From positions 1 to 8,221 of the forward strand of contig DKZT01000060.1 of assembly GCA_002493755.1 (NCBI GenBank): a DNA stretch of 8,221 nucleotides, written 5' to 3'. Position 1 is the stretch's first letter. The number at the start of each line of letters is the position of its first letter. This DNA comes from Ruminococcaceae bacterium UBA7067. Its GTDB lineage: Bacteria; Bacillota; Clostridia; Oscillospirales; Acutalibacteraceae. Below, in pieces: positions 1 through 5,248 of the stretch. Under the pieces are notes generated by a model. That model was not told where the DNA came from and did not search any database. It was given only the letters and a program-made list of their open reading frames with translations. The position numbers and the translations under genes are program-made.

Positions 1-1181
1 CGCGAAGCGTTCATAATCGCCGGCTTTTCACGCTCTTCTTTAGTCATAGACAGGATAATGGCGGCGTTTCTGTCCATTATTCTGTCGTCTATTTCAACAT
101 CGTCAAGCTGCTTTGAAATGCCCGGCAGCTTAGAGAGTATGCCCTTTATCGGTCCCATCTTTTTAATCTGCATAAATTGGTCAAGCAGATCGTTGTAGTC
201 AAACTTGTTTTTCGCCATCTTCTGAGCAAGCTCTTCAGCCTTTTTCTGGTCAAGCTTGCTTTCGGCTTCCTCAATAAGAGTGAGCACATCGCCCATACCC
301 AGGATACGGCTTGCCATTCTGTCAGGATGGAAAACCTCCAGATCTGCAAGCTTTTCGCCTGTACCGGCATACTTAATCGGCTTGCCCGTTACGGCTCTTA
401 CGGAAAGCGCCGCACCGCCTCTGGTGTCACCGTCAAGCTTTGTGAGGATAACGCCCGAAATCTCAAGCAAATCGTTAAAGCTCTTAGCCACATTTACGGC
501 GTCCTGACCTGTCATTGCGTCAACAACAAGGAAAATTTCGTTCGGGTTGACCTCAGCCTTGATATTTTCAAGCTCCTTCATCAGAACCTCGTCAATATGC
601 AGACGGCCGGCTGTATCAAGAATGACAATATCGTTGCCGTAGTCACGCGCATGCTTTATAGCCTGCTTTGCAATTTTAACGGGATTCTCGGTTCCCATTT
701 CAAAAACCGTTGCGCCTGCCTTTGCTCCGACAACCTTAAGCTGCTCAATAGCCGCAGGACGGTAAATATCACAGGCGGCAAGAAGCGGTCTGTGACCCTG
801 CCCCTTGAGCATCATCGCGAGCTTTCCTGCGTGGGTGGTTTTACCTGAGCCCTGAAGTCCGCACAGCATAATAACCGTCGGCGGCTTAGAAGCCATCTGC
901 AGCTTTGTCTGCTGTCCGCCCATAAGCTCGGTAAGCTCTTCGTTGACAATCTTAATTACCATCTGAGCAGGAGTGAGGCTCTCCATAACATCTGAGCCTA
1001 CCGCTCTTTCGGTTACCTTTGCGGTGAAATCCTTGGCTACCTTATAGTTTACATCAGCCTCTAAAAGCGCAAGACGAACCTCACGCATAGCCTCTTTAAC
1101 ATCAGACTCGCTGAGCTTGCCCTTTGAGCGCAGCTTTTTGAACGCATTGCTAAGCTTTTCGGACAGTCCTTCAAATGCCAA
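1..1181 (-). CDS. ffh: Signal recognition particle GTPase Ffh (3' end cut by window edge)
   Basis: Ffh is the protein subunit of the signal recognition particle. With 4.5S/scRNA it binds signal sequences on nascent chains and delivers ribosomes to FtsY at the membrane. About 393 residues are visible: an N domain (about 1-95), then the G domain with P-loop GLQGSGKTT (108-116), DTAGR (189-193), GQDAV (225-229) and TKLD (247-250), then the start of the methionine-rich M domain from about 300, including the KKMGPIKGILSKLPG finger-loop segment. The frame is open to base 1, so the final ~50 residues with the RNA-binding SRRKRIA-type motif are off the window (family length about 440-450). I chose the TTG at 1181, giving MAFEGLSEKL, the usual Ffh N-terminus, with AGAGGA (1190-1195) 8 nt upstream. 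The ATG at 1190 would leave no spacing to that site. It lies 13 nt after the ylxM stop. Identity is certain; the start is slightly less so. Confidence 0.97.
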   Translation of the reverse strand, partial: MAFEGLSEKLSNAFKKLRSKGKLSESDVKEAMREVRLALLEADVNYKVAKDFTAKVTERAVGSDVMESLTPAQMVIKIVNEELTELMGGQQTKLQMASKPPTVIMLCGLQGSGKTTHAGKLAMMLKGQGHRPLLAACDIYRPAAIEQLKVVGAKAGATVFEMGTENPVKIAKQAIKHARDYGNDIVILDTAGRLHIDEVLMKELENIKAEVNPNEIFLVVDAMTGQDAVNVAKSFNDLLEISGVILTKLDGDTRGGAALSVRAVTGKPIKYAGTGEKLADLEVFHPDRMASRILGMGDVLTLIEEAESKLDQKKAEELAQKMAKNKFDYNDLLDQFMQIKKMGPIKGILSKLPGISKQLDDVEIDDRIMDRNAAIILSMTKEEREKPAIMNAS

Positions 1182-1189
1182 GAAAATCA

Positions 1190-1195
1190 TCCTCT
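1190..1195 (-). promoter_or_regulatory. Ribosome binding site deciding the ffh TTG start
   Basis: AGAGGA on the minus strand lies 8 nt before the TTG at 1181. It overlaps the in-frame ATG at 1188-1190, which therefore cannot use it. It begins right at the ylxM stop codon (1195-1197), consistent with translational coupling. Confidence 0.7.
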
Positions 1196-1554
1196 CATAC
1201 TTGTTTTTCAAGCAGCGTATCAGCCAAATCGTTTATCTCAGCCGCCGCTGCGCTTATATTTTCATTATCGGTTAAATCAATTATATCTCCGCTCAGGCTC
1301 TTGATTTTTTCAAGTCCCCTTTGCATTTCCTCAAAACAGCTGTAAAGCCCGAGCTTTTCTTCCATCTGCAAAAGTGACTGCTCAGTGCGCTTTATTATGT
1401 CACGCACCGCCTGACGGGTAATACCCATCTCCTGCGCAAGCTCGGCAAGCGAGCAATCCTCGTTGTAATAGCCCTCAATCGCCAGCCTTTGCTTCTGCGA
1501 TAAAAGCTCGCCGTAAAAATCGAGCAGGAGCGAAATTTTGTAGTCCTTTTCCAC
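1195..1554 (-). CDS. ylxM: YlxM/p13 family helix-turn-helix protein, SRP-associated
   Basis: A 119-residue protein of the YlxM (UPF0122) family, almost always encoded directly upstream of ffh in Firmicutes and proposed to modulate SRP function. The N-terminal 70 residues match the family: MEKDYKISLLLDFYGELLS, then KQRLAIEGYYNEDCSLAELA, with a sigma-70 region 4-like helix-turn-helix at about 35-55 (SLAELAQEMGITRQAVRDII). The C-terminal 45 residues are acidic and helical, with little recognisable conservation. Translation starts at a GTG. GGAAGG sits only 3 nt upstream and AGAGGA 10 nt upstream, so the exact start is a little uncertain. Its stop is 13 nt before the chosen ffh start, which fits one ylxM-ffh transcript. 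The fold suggests DNA or RNA binding, but no target can be read from the sequence. Confidence 0.93.
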   Translation of the reverse strand: MEKDYKISLLLDFYGELLSQKQRLAIEGYYNEDCSLAELAQEMGITRQAVRDIIKRTEQSLLQMEEKLGLYSCFEEMQRGLEKIKSLSGDIIDLTDNENISAAAAEINDLADTLLEKQV

Positions 1555-1569
1555 TGACCTTCCGTCCTC

Positions 1570-1590
1570 TGTAAAGTTTTTTTCTTTACA
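1570..1590 (-). repeat. 21-bp inverted repeat in the ylxM-ffh leader
   Basis: On the minus strand, TGTAAAG and CTTTACA form perfect 7-bp arms around a 7-A loop. The repeat starts about 2 nt after the predicted transcription start, and its last base is the first base of the AGAGGA before ylxM. It could be a 5'-terminal mRNA hairpin or a repressor operator; the sequence does not decide. Confidence 0.65.
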
Positions 1591-1598
1591 CCTGTGCT

Positions 1599-1627
1599 AT
1601 TGTACTATATAATCGCCTGCTTGTCAA
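1599..1627 (-). promoter_or_regulatory. Sigma-A promoter of ylxM-ffh
   Basis: TTGACA (-35, 1622-1627), a 17-nt spacer and TACAAT (-10, 1599-1604) on the minus strand, a near-perfect housekeeping promoter. Transcription should start near 1592, giving a leader of about 38 nt before the ylxM GTG. It lies in the 92-bp gap after the phosphoesterase gene, where I see no terminator, so readthrough from that gene may also contribute. Confidence 0.85.
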
Positions 1628-1646
1628 TAGCGGCAGAGGAGATTTT

Positions 1647-2114
1647 TTAATCAATATTCACCGTGTTTAGAATTATGCCTTGCGGTGTGATGTCGATTAT
1701 ACCGTAGCTTGCGCCGTAATAGCCTATGCTGCCCGGGTTCATAATATAAAGCCCGTCCTCATATTCCGTCATCTTTAAATGCGTATGCCCAAAGAGCAGA
1801 ATATCCGCGCCCTTGTCCCTTGCCTCTTCCTTTATTCTGTAATAGCCGGATTTAACTGAGTATATATGCCCGTGAGTAAACATTATCCTCTTGCCATCAA
1901 GCGTGATAAGCTGTTCAAGCGGCAGGGTTGAACCCCAGTCGCAGTTGCCTCTTACGGCGTAAACCGCCTTATCGGGGAAATCACGTTTTAAATTGTCCGC
2001 CTGCTCCTCGCCGTCGCCGCAGTGTATAATAACCTCTGCCTTATCCTGCGCCATAACGGCACGCCTTACTCTGTTGTAATCGCCGTGAGAATCCGACATA
2101 ACCAAAATCCGCAT
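1647..2114 (-). CDS. YfcE/MJ0936-type metallophosphoesterase (phosphodiesterase)
   Basis: A 155-residue calcineurin-like phosphoesterase of the YfcE/MJ0936/YsnB group, small cytosolic enzymes with dinuclear metal centres that hydrolyse phosphodiesters in vitro. The metal-site motifs appear in order: D8-S-H10-G, H31-C-G-D34, G56-N57-C-D59 (the GNH[DE] box, with Cys in place of His), T80-H81-G-H83, G109-H110-T-H112, and NPGS at 126-129. Length is typical of the family. I start at the ATG at 2114 because MRILVMSDSHGD is the family N-terminus and AAAGGGA lies at good spacing. An upstream ATG (2177) would add 21 residues absent from homologues and would overlap the promoter. The physiological substrate is unknown for this group. 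It is transcribed away from the three-gene cluster and toward ylxM-ffh. Confidence 0.93.
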   Translation of the reverse strand: MRILVMSDSHGDYNRVRRAVMAQDKAEVIIHCGDGEEQADNLKRDFPDKAVYAVRGNCDWGSTLPLEQLITLDGKRIMFTHGHIYSVKSGYYRIKEEARDKGADILLFGHTHLKMTEYEDGLYIMNPGSIGYYGASYGIIDITPQGIILNTVNID

Positions 2115-2149
2115 AACTCTCGTCCCTTTCAATATCTGATACACCATAT

Positions 2150-2177
2150 ATTTTACAAATATTTTCTGAAAATGCAA
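2150..2177 (-). promoter_or_regulatory. Probable promoter of the phosphoesterase gene
   Basis: TTGCAT (-35, 2172-2177), a 16-nt spacer and TAAAAT (-10, 2150-2155) on the minus strand, ending 35 nt before the chosen ATG at 2114. The match is good but not perfect. The position supports 2114 over the longer reading from 2177. Confidence 0.6.
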
Positions 2178-2190
2178 GTATATTGTTTCG

Positions 2191-2219
2191 TTCTATTTTA
2201 ATCAGCTCAGTAATATAAT
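2191..2219 (+). promoter_or_regulatory. Possible promoter of the three-gene cluster
   Basis: A perfect TATAAT (2214-2219) has only a poor -35 (TTCTAT, 2191-2196) at 17 nt. It sits 31 nt before the first start codon and back-to-back with the phosphoesterase promoter. The weak -35 suggests a modest or activator-assisted promoter, or another sigma factor. Confidence 0.45.
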
Positions 2220-2235
2220 TTTGTGTAAAATAAAA

Positions 2236-2243
2236 AGAGGTGG
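2236..2243 (+). promoter_or_regulatory. Ribosome binding site deciding the TTG start at 2251
   Basis: AGAGGTGG lies 7 nt before the TTG at 2251. An in-frame TTG further upstream (2221) has no such site and overlaps the -10 region, so translation starts at 2251. Confidence 0.75.
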
Positions 2244-2250
2244 TGTTTCT

Positions 2251-2499
2251 TTGAATAATAACATAAGCTTTGATGAAATGCTGAAAAGAATGAGCGGAAG
2301 TCTGAACACAACACCGCAGTCGCTTGAGGAAGCCGCAAGGAACGGCACGCTCGGCGATATATTAAAGGGTGTGGATAAGAAGAAGCTTGATAAGCTTCAG
2401 AAGGTGCTTAATAACCGTGAGGAAACGGAAAAGATACTGAACTCGCCGCAGGCGCGCGAGCTTATGAAACGGCTCAAAAAGGATAAGGGAGCTGATTAA
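2251..2499 (+). CDS. Small uncharacterised protein, gene 1 of three-gene cluster
   Basis: An 82-residue, highly charged, soluble protein predicted to be almost wholly helical, with no signal peptide or membrane segment. It opens with FDEMLKRMSGSLNTTPQSLEEAA, then a GTLGDILKGVD turn, a Lys-rich helix (44-53) and a C-terminal helix ILNSPQARELMKRLKK (62-77). From memory, similar short proteins occur as hypotheticals in gut Clostridia; I cannot name a function. The ILNSPQARE segment resembles ILSDPQAMEQ at the N-terminus of the next gene. The start is a TTG with a strong ribosome binding site. The stop directly abuts the GTG of gene 2 (no intergenic base), so the two are likely co-translated. Family unknown, but strong start signals and tight packing make it a real gene. 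Confidence 0.8.
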   Translation: MNNNISFDEMLKRMSGSLNTTPQSLEEAARNGTLGDILKGVDKKKLDKLQKVLNNREETEKILNSPQARELMKRLKKDKGAD

Positions 2500-2850
2500 G
2501 TGGACGATTTCTCAGACCAGATTTCAAAAATACTCAGCGATCCGCAGGCAATGGAGCAGATAAGAAGTATGGCTGGTATGCTCGGCGGAGAAGGCAAGCC
2601 GCAAGCGCCGCAAAAGCCTGCACCTGCCGCAGGCTCAGGCAATATTACGCCGCCCGAAATGCTGAATGCCGTCAGCCGCATTATGCCGCTAATGTCCGAA
2701 TACAACAAGGAGGACGACGGCACAAGACTGCTGGCGGCGCTAAGACCGTTCCTGAGCAGGGAACGGCAGAAAAAGCTTGACGAAGCGTCAAGAATGCTTC
2801 ACATTCTGCGTTTTCTGCCGATGATACAAAAGCTGGGTTCTGCGAGGTGA
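2500..2850 (+). CDS. Uncharacterised helical protein with Pro/Ala linker, gene 2 of cluster
   Basis: A 116-residue soluble protein with two helical parts. Residues 1-30 (FSDQISKILSDPQAMEQIRSM and MAGMLGG) join a Pro/Ala/Gly/Gln-rich, probably flexible linker (about 31-50, GKPQAPQKPAPAAGSG). A C-terminal domain (51-113) contains MLNAVSRIMPLMSEYNKEDD, then LLAALRPFLSRERQKKLDEA and a hydrophobic end, HILRFLPMIQKL. This Asp-Asp then LRP-FLS-ER-KKLDEA pattern recalls unnamed Clostridia proteins, but I know no assigned role. There is no catalytic motif or membrane segment, so a scaffold or interaction role is only a guess. GTG start directly after the gene 1 stop, with AAGGGAG 8 nt upstream inside gene 1. 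Gene 3 starts 4 nt after the stop. The N-terminus shares a motif with the C-terminus of gene 1. Confidence 0.82.
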   Translation: MDDFSDQISKILSDPQAMEQIRSMAGMLGGEGKPQAPQKPAPAAGSGNITPPEMLNAVSRIMPLMSEYNKEDDGTRLLAALRPFLSRERQKKLDEASRMLHILRFLPMIQKLGSAR

Positions 2851-2854
2851 TAAT

Positions 2855-3166
2855 ATGGCGCAGGGAATAAACGACCCGATGCAGCGTGAGGCAGTCAGAC
2901 GAATGCAGGAAATGCACAGCCGTGCGACACACTCAAGCGGCGACAACAGCGCAAAGAGCGAAAAGCAGGAGCAAAAAGAAGAGCCTGAACGCAAAAGCAC
3001 ACCGTCAAATCCGAACGGCAACGCAATGAGCGACAGTCTGCCGCTTACCATTCAACAGCTTTTAGCCGACAAGGACAGAAGCCTTGTGCTTATCATTATA
3101 CTGTTGCTGCTCGGCGAACACAGCGACACAAGCCTTGTTATGGCTCTTGTGTATCTTATATTGTGA
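2855..3166 (+). CDS. Uncharacterised protein with disordered middle and hydrophobic tail, gene 3 of cluster
   Basis: A 103-residue protein in three zones: a short charged helix (1-22, NDPMQREAVRRMQEMHSRA); a polar Lys/Glu/Gln/Ser/Pro-rich stretch (23-60), almost certainly disordered; and a C-terminal part with LTIQQLLADKDRS followed by two hydrophobic runs, LVLIIILLLLG (77-87) and SLVMALVYLIL (93-103), split by EHSDT. The tail could be a tail anchor, a tight membrane hairpin or a buried helical pair; with runs of only 11 residues I cannot tell. There is no signal peptide. The ATG lies 4 nt after the gene 2 stop, with AGGTG just upstream. The gene ends 3 nt before a GC-rich hairpin. Probably works with genes 1 and 2, and may be the membrane- or partner-contacting member. 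Function unknown. Confidence 0.78.
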   Translation: MAQGINDPMQREAVRRMQEMHSRATHSSGDNSAKSEKQEQKEEPERKSTPSNPNGNAMSDSLPLTIQQLLADKDRSLVLIIILLLLGEHSDTSLVMALVYLIL

Positions 3167-3169
3167 TAA

Positions 3170-3195
3170 AGCGGCAGGGAGCGCACCCTGCCGCT
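3170..3195. terminator. GC-rich hairpin between convergent operons, probable bidirectional terminator
   Basis: AGCGGCAGGG and CCCTGCCGCT form a perfect 10-bp stem with a 6-nt loop, 3 nt after gene 3. The plus-strand downstream sequence is only moderately T-rich (TGTTATTTT about 15 nt later), and the minus-strand side has TTTATCA, so neither side has a classic U tract. Its place between convergent genes supports a shared terminator. Confidence 0.65.
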
Positions 3196-3223
3196 GTCAG
3201 CATATCTGTTATTTTCGGATATT

Positions 3224-3895
3224 TTATCGCTCCACCGTCTTATAAAGCTTTGACGACAAGAGCATTGAAAGGAAGTAAAGCGCAAGCACTGCGGCGGCAA
3301 CCGCAATAATCCAAGGCAGAAGCGAGAAAATATCAACGCTCCATATCTGAGATAAAACAGACGATGCCAAAGAGTGTTCATCGTCCACAAGAAAACCAAG
3401 GAAGAAGCCGCCTATACCGCCAAAGAAGCCGAGAAGCACAAGGAAGATAACCCTGAACACCTTGTAACCAAACTTAAATAAGACCGGTAGCGTCAAAGCA
3501 AAAATCAAAGTCGGAACAAAAATTGTCATAATCGGCGTCAGTATAAGAGCCGCAGGGTCAAAATACATCGGCATAAACGCAGTAAACAAAACACACGCTA
3601 AAATTGCAAGCACGCTGAAGGCTGCAAAGTATGAAATTGAAAACAGGTAAAAGCCCTTTACTGTTCCCTTTCTCCCAACAGGCAGAGCGTCGCTGTAAAG
3701 CTCCCACTTGCTCCGCTCGTTATACTCCATCATACCCATAACCATTGAACATAGAAAAATTCCGGAAAAGATTGAACCAAACGTATTCATCTGCCCGACA
3801 ACGGCAAATATCAGTCCGACAATCGTCATAAGCACAAGATTAAACCTGAGTCCGCCCCACATAACAATCCAGTTTTTAAGAAAAATTCCTTTCAT
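3224..3895 (-). CDS. ABC-2 type transporter permease
   Basis: A 223-residue integral membrane protein with about six predicted helices (16-36, 40-58, 83-108, 117-141, 147-170, 192-214). After helix 2 it has EYNERSKWELYSDALPVGR (57-75), typical of small Firmicutes ABC-2 permeases (ABC2_membrane_5-like), where an acidic/Trp segment leads into an L-P-V-x-R motif. It should be the membrane half of the exporter energised by the ATPase encoded directly upstream; the substrate cannot be inferred. I start at the ATG at 3895 (MKGIFLKNW, the usual family opening), with AAAGGAG about 10 nt upstream inside the ATPase gene and one base after the ATPase stop. A GTG at 3904 would add three residues but is too close to the ribosome binding site. 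Only one permease is encoded, so it probably homodimerises. Confidence 0.9.
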   Translation of the reverse strand: MKGIFLKNWIVMWGGLRFNLVLMTIVGLIFAVVGQMNTFGSIFSGIFLCSMVMGMMEYNERSKWELYSDALPVGRKGTVKGFYLFSISYFAAFSVLAILACVLFTAFMPMYFDPAALILTPIMTIFVPTLIFALTLPVLFKFGYKVFRVIFLVLLGFFGGIGGFFLGFLVDDEHSLASSVLSQIWSVDIFSLLPWIIAVAAAVLALYFLSMLLSSKLYKTVER

Positions 3896-3896
3896 A

Positions 3897-4745
3897 TCAT
3901 ACACTCTCCTTTGACATAAACAGCATTATATCCTCAATGCACGGTTTCTCGCTGATAATACCTGACGGCAGACTTCCGTTTTTAACAAGTGCCTCGGTTT
4001 CATATCTGCTTCTTTTGTATCCGACAATCTGACTATGCTGAAGCTTTTTCAAGTCCTCGTCCGTGCAGTGAATGAGCAGATATTTATCAAGCAGAGCGTC
4101 CTTTTCCTCACAAAACCTAAGACTGCCCTTGTGTATAAACGCTATGTAGTCGCATATCTTCTCCAAGTCGCTTATGATGTGCGACGAAATCAGAACCGAG
4201 TGATTCTCGTCCCTTGTGAAGTCGTTGAAAACATCAAGTATTTCGTCACGAATAATCGGGTCAAGCCCCGATGTTGCCTCGTCAAGCACCAGCAGTCTTG
4301 CGCCGTGCGACATAGCGACGGCTATTGAGGTTTTCATCTTCATTCCCTTTGAAAAGCCCTTGAATCTCTTGTCACGGGGAAGTCCGAATTTATCGCAGTA
4401 AGCGAAAAACTCATCACTGCTCCAGTTTTTATAAATACTTTTCATCATTGCGTTGATGTCCTTAAGCCTTACACATTCGGGGAAGCACGGCTCGTCCAGC
4501 ACAACGCCGATTTCGTTTTTTACTTTTTCAAAGTCCTTATCAAGGTTGTCACAGCCGAGCACCTCAATACTTCCGCCGCTTCGCTTTATCGAATTAAAAA
4601 TCAGCTTAATAATCGTGCTTTTTCCTGCACCGTTTTCGCCGATAAGACCCATTATACAACCGCTTGGCAGCTCAAGACTTATGTTATTAAGGGTAAAGCC
4701 CTTGAACTCCTTTGACAGATTTCTGATTTCAATCGCATTTTTCAT
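3897..4745 (-). CDS. ABC transporter ATP-binding protein (YtrB-like)
   Basis: A 282-residue nucleotide-binding subunit that powers the permease encoded one base downstream. Motifs in order: Walker A GENGAGKST (36-44), signature region FSKGMKMK (131-138), Walker B LLVLDEA (151-157), D-loop SGLDP (159-163), H-loop His189. Two departures from textbook ABC proteins: the signature is SKGMK rather than LSGGQ, and the Q-loop position reads VVLDEPCFPE (82-90) with no Gln. Both are common in YtrB-type and other ABC-2 exporters, so they mark the subfamily rather than decay. About 70 C-terminal residues follow the ATPase core. I chose the ATG at 4745 (MKNAIEIRNLSKEF). It is 13 nt from the AGAGG in the preceding gene, rather long; a TTG at 4751 has better spacing and the ATG at 4757 has none. 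The start is close to the regulator's stop at 4748. Confidence 0.94.
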   Translation of the reverse strand: MKNAIEIRNLSKEFKGFTLNNISLELPSGCIMGLIGENGAGKSTIIKLIFNSIKRSGGSIEVLGCDNLDKDFEKVKNEIGVVLDEPCFPECVRLKDINAMMKSIYKNWSSDEFFAYCDKFGLPRDKRFKGFSKGMKMKTSIAVAMSHGARLLVLDEATSGLDPIIRDEILDVFNDFTRDENHSVLISSHIISDLEKICDYIAFIHKGSLRFCEEKDALLDKYLLIHCTDEDLKKLQHSQIVGYKRSRYETEALVKNGSLPSGIISEKPCIEDIMLFMSKESV

Positions 4746-4747
4746 AA

Positions 4748-5125
4748 TCAATACCATTCCTCTCCCATTAACTCTAACATTTCCGCAAGCTCCTCTTTAC
4801 TTACGTTATTTACCTTCGCCAGCTCGCAGGCTATTTTCAGATGCTCCTCGATTTTTTTCAGACCTTCCTCGCGGCGTAGCTGCACGTTCTGCTTCTTTAC
4901 AAAGCAACCCTTACCCGGCGCGGTATAGATAAAGCCGTCGCGCTCAAGCTCCTCATACGCGCGCTTTGTTGTGATTACGCTTATGCGCAAATCCTTTGCA
5001 AGACTTCGGATTGACGGCAGAGCCTCGTCGACTTTAAGCTCTCCCGACGTGATTGAAGATTTGATTTGCTCGTAAATCTGCTCGTAAATCGGCTGACCGC
5101 TTGTGTTCCTGATAAAGATGTTCAC
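4748..5125 (-). CDS. GntR family transcriptional regulator, YtrA subfamily
   Basis: A 125-residue regulator. Residues 9-77 form the GntR winged helix-turn-helix (GQPIYEQIYEQIKSSI at 10-25, LPSIRSLAKDLRISVITTKR at 36-55, YEELERDGFIYTAPGKGCFV to 76). A short helical C-terminus (about 85-122, rich in Glu and Leu) replaces a large ligand domain, the hallmark of the YtrA subfamily. In B. subtilis YtrA represses its own operon of ABC transporter genes and responds to cell-envelope stress; the same arrangement here (regulator, ATPase, permease) suggests autorepression of an exporter operon. The inducer is not readable. The GTG start has a perfect AAGGAGGTG 5 nt upstream. The stop lies 2 nt before the ATPase ATG, so the genes are surely co-transcribed. 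The promoter carries tandem ACTGT repeats that may be its operator. Confidence 0.93.
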   Translation of the reverse strand: MNIFIRNTSGQPIYEQIYEQIKSSITSGELKVDEALPSIRSLAKDLRISVITTKRAYEELERDGFIYTAPGKGCFVKKQNVQLRREEGLKKIEEHLKIACELAKVNNVSKEELAEMLELMGEEWY

Positions 5126-5130
5126 GTAAG

Positions 5131-5139
5131 CACCTCCTT
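5131..5139 (-). promoter_or_regulatory. Strong ribosome binding site of the GntR gene
   Basis: AAGGAGGTG on the minus strand, full complement to the 16S anti-SD, 5 nt before the GTG at 5125. It fixes that start and implies efficient translation once the promoter is open. Confidence 0.85.
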
Positions 5140-5174
5140 ACTGTGCATATACAGTATATACAGTTATACACAGT
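5140..5174 (-). promoter_or_regulatory. Tandem ACTGT repeats over the promoter, probable GntR operator
   Basis: On the minus strand, ACTGTGTATA (5174-5165), ACTGTATATA (5164-5155) and ACTGTATATG (5155-5146) are three near-identical units at 9-10 bp spacing. An inverted half-site CACAGT (5145-5140) follows. They fill the spacer, the -10 and the region to the ribosome binding site. Binding here would block RNA polymerase, so autorepression by the YtrA-type regulator is the likely reading (inference). Confidence 0.6.
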
Positions 5175-5181
5175 TTGTCAA
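5153..5181 (-). promoter_or_regulatory. Sigma-A promoter of the GntR-ABC operon
   Basis: TTGACA (-35, 5176-5181), a 17-nt spacer and TATACT (-10, 5153-5158) on the minus strand. Transcription should start near 5146, leaving a leader of about 20 nt. A promoter this strong on a transporter operon fits one kept off by a repressor. Confidence 0.85.
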
Positions 5182-5216
5182 TAGGGAAAAATTTTTTAAT
5201 GAATTTATTTTTCGGC

Positions 5217-5229
5217 TGGCACCCTGCCA
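5217..5229. other. Small hairpin after the SprT-like gene
   Basis: TGGCA-CCC-TGCCA, a 5-bp stem with a 3-nt loop, 20 nt after the end of the SprT-like gene. The minus-strand sequence beyond it is A-rich rather than T-rich, so it is at best a weak terminator. The rest of 5182-5248 holds an AT-rich stretch and no other recognisable element. Confidence 0.3.
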
Positions 5230-5248
5230 CGTCATATGCAACGGCGGT

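Noticed and set aside
177..848. Long open frame on the plus strand (223 codons)
   Set aside because: It lies wholly antisense to ffh, which has every SRP GTPase motif. The frame has no ribosome binding site and no recognisable domain.
2496..3399. Minus-strand frames opposite the three-gene cluster
   Set aside because: Their translations are Cys/Ser/Arg-rich low-complexity shadows without start signals, while the plus-strand genes have good ribosome binding sites and tight coupling.
4453..4932. Plus-strand frame of 159 codons across the ATPase and GntR genes
   Set aside because: Antisense to two genes with clear motifs, with no ribosome binding site and no family features.
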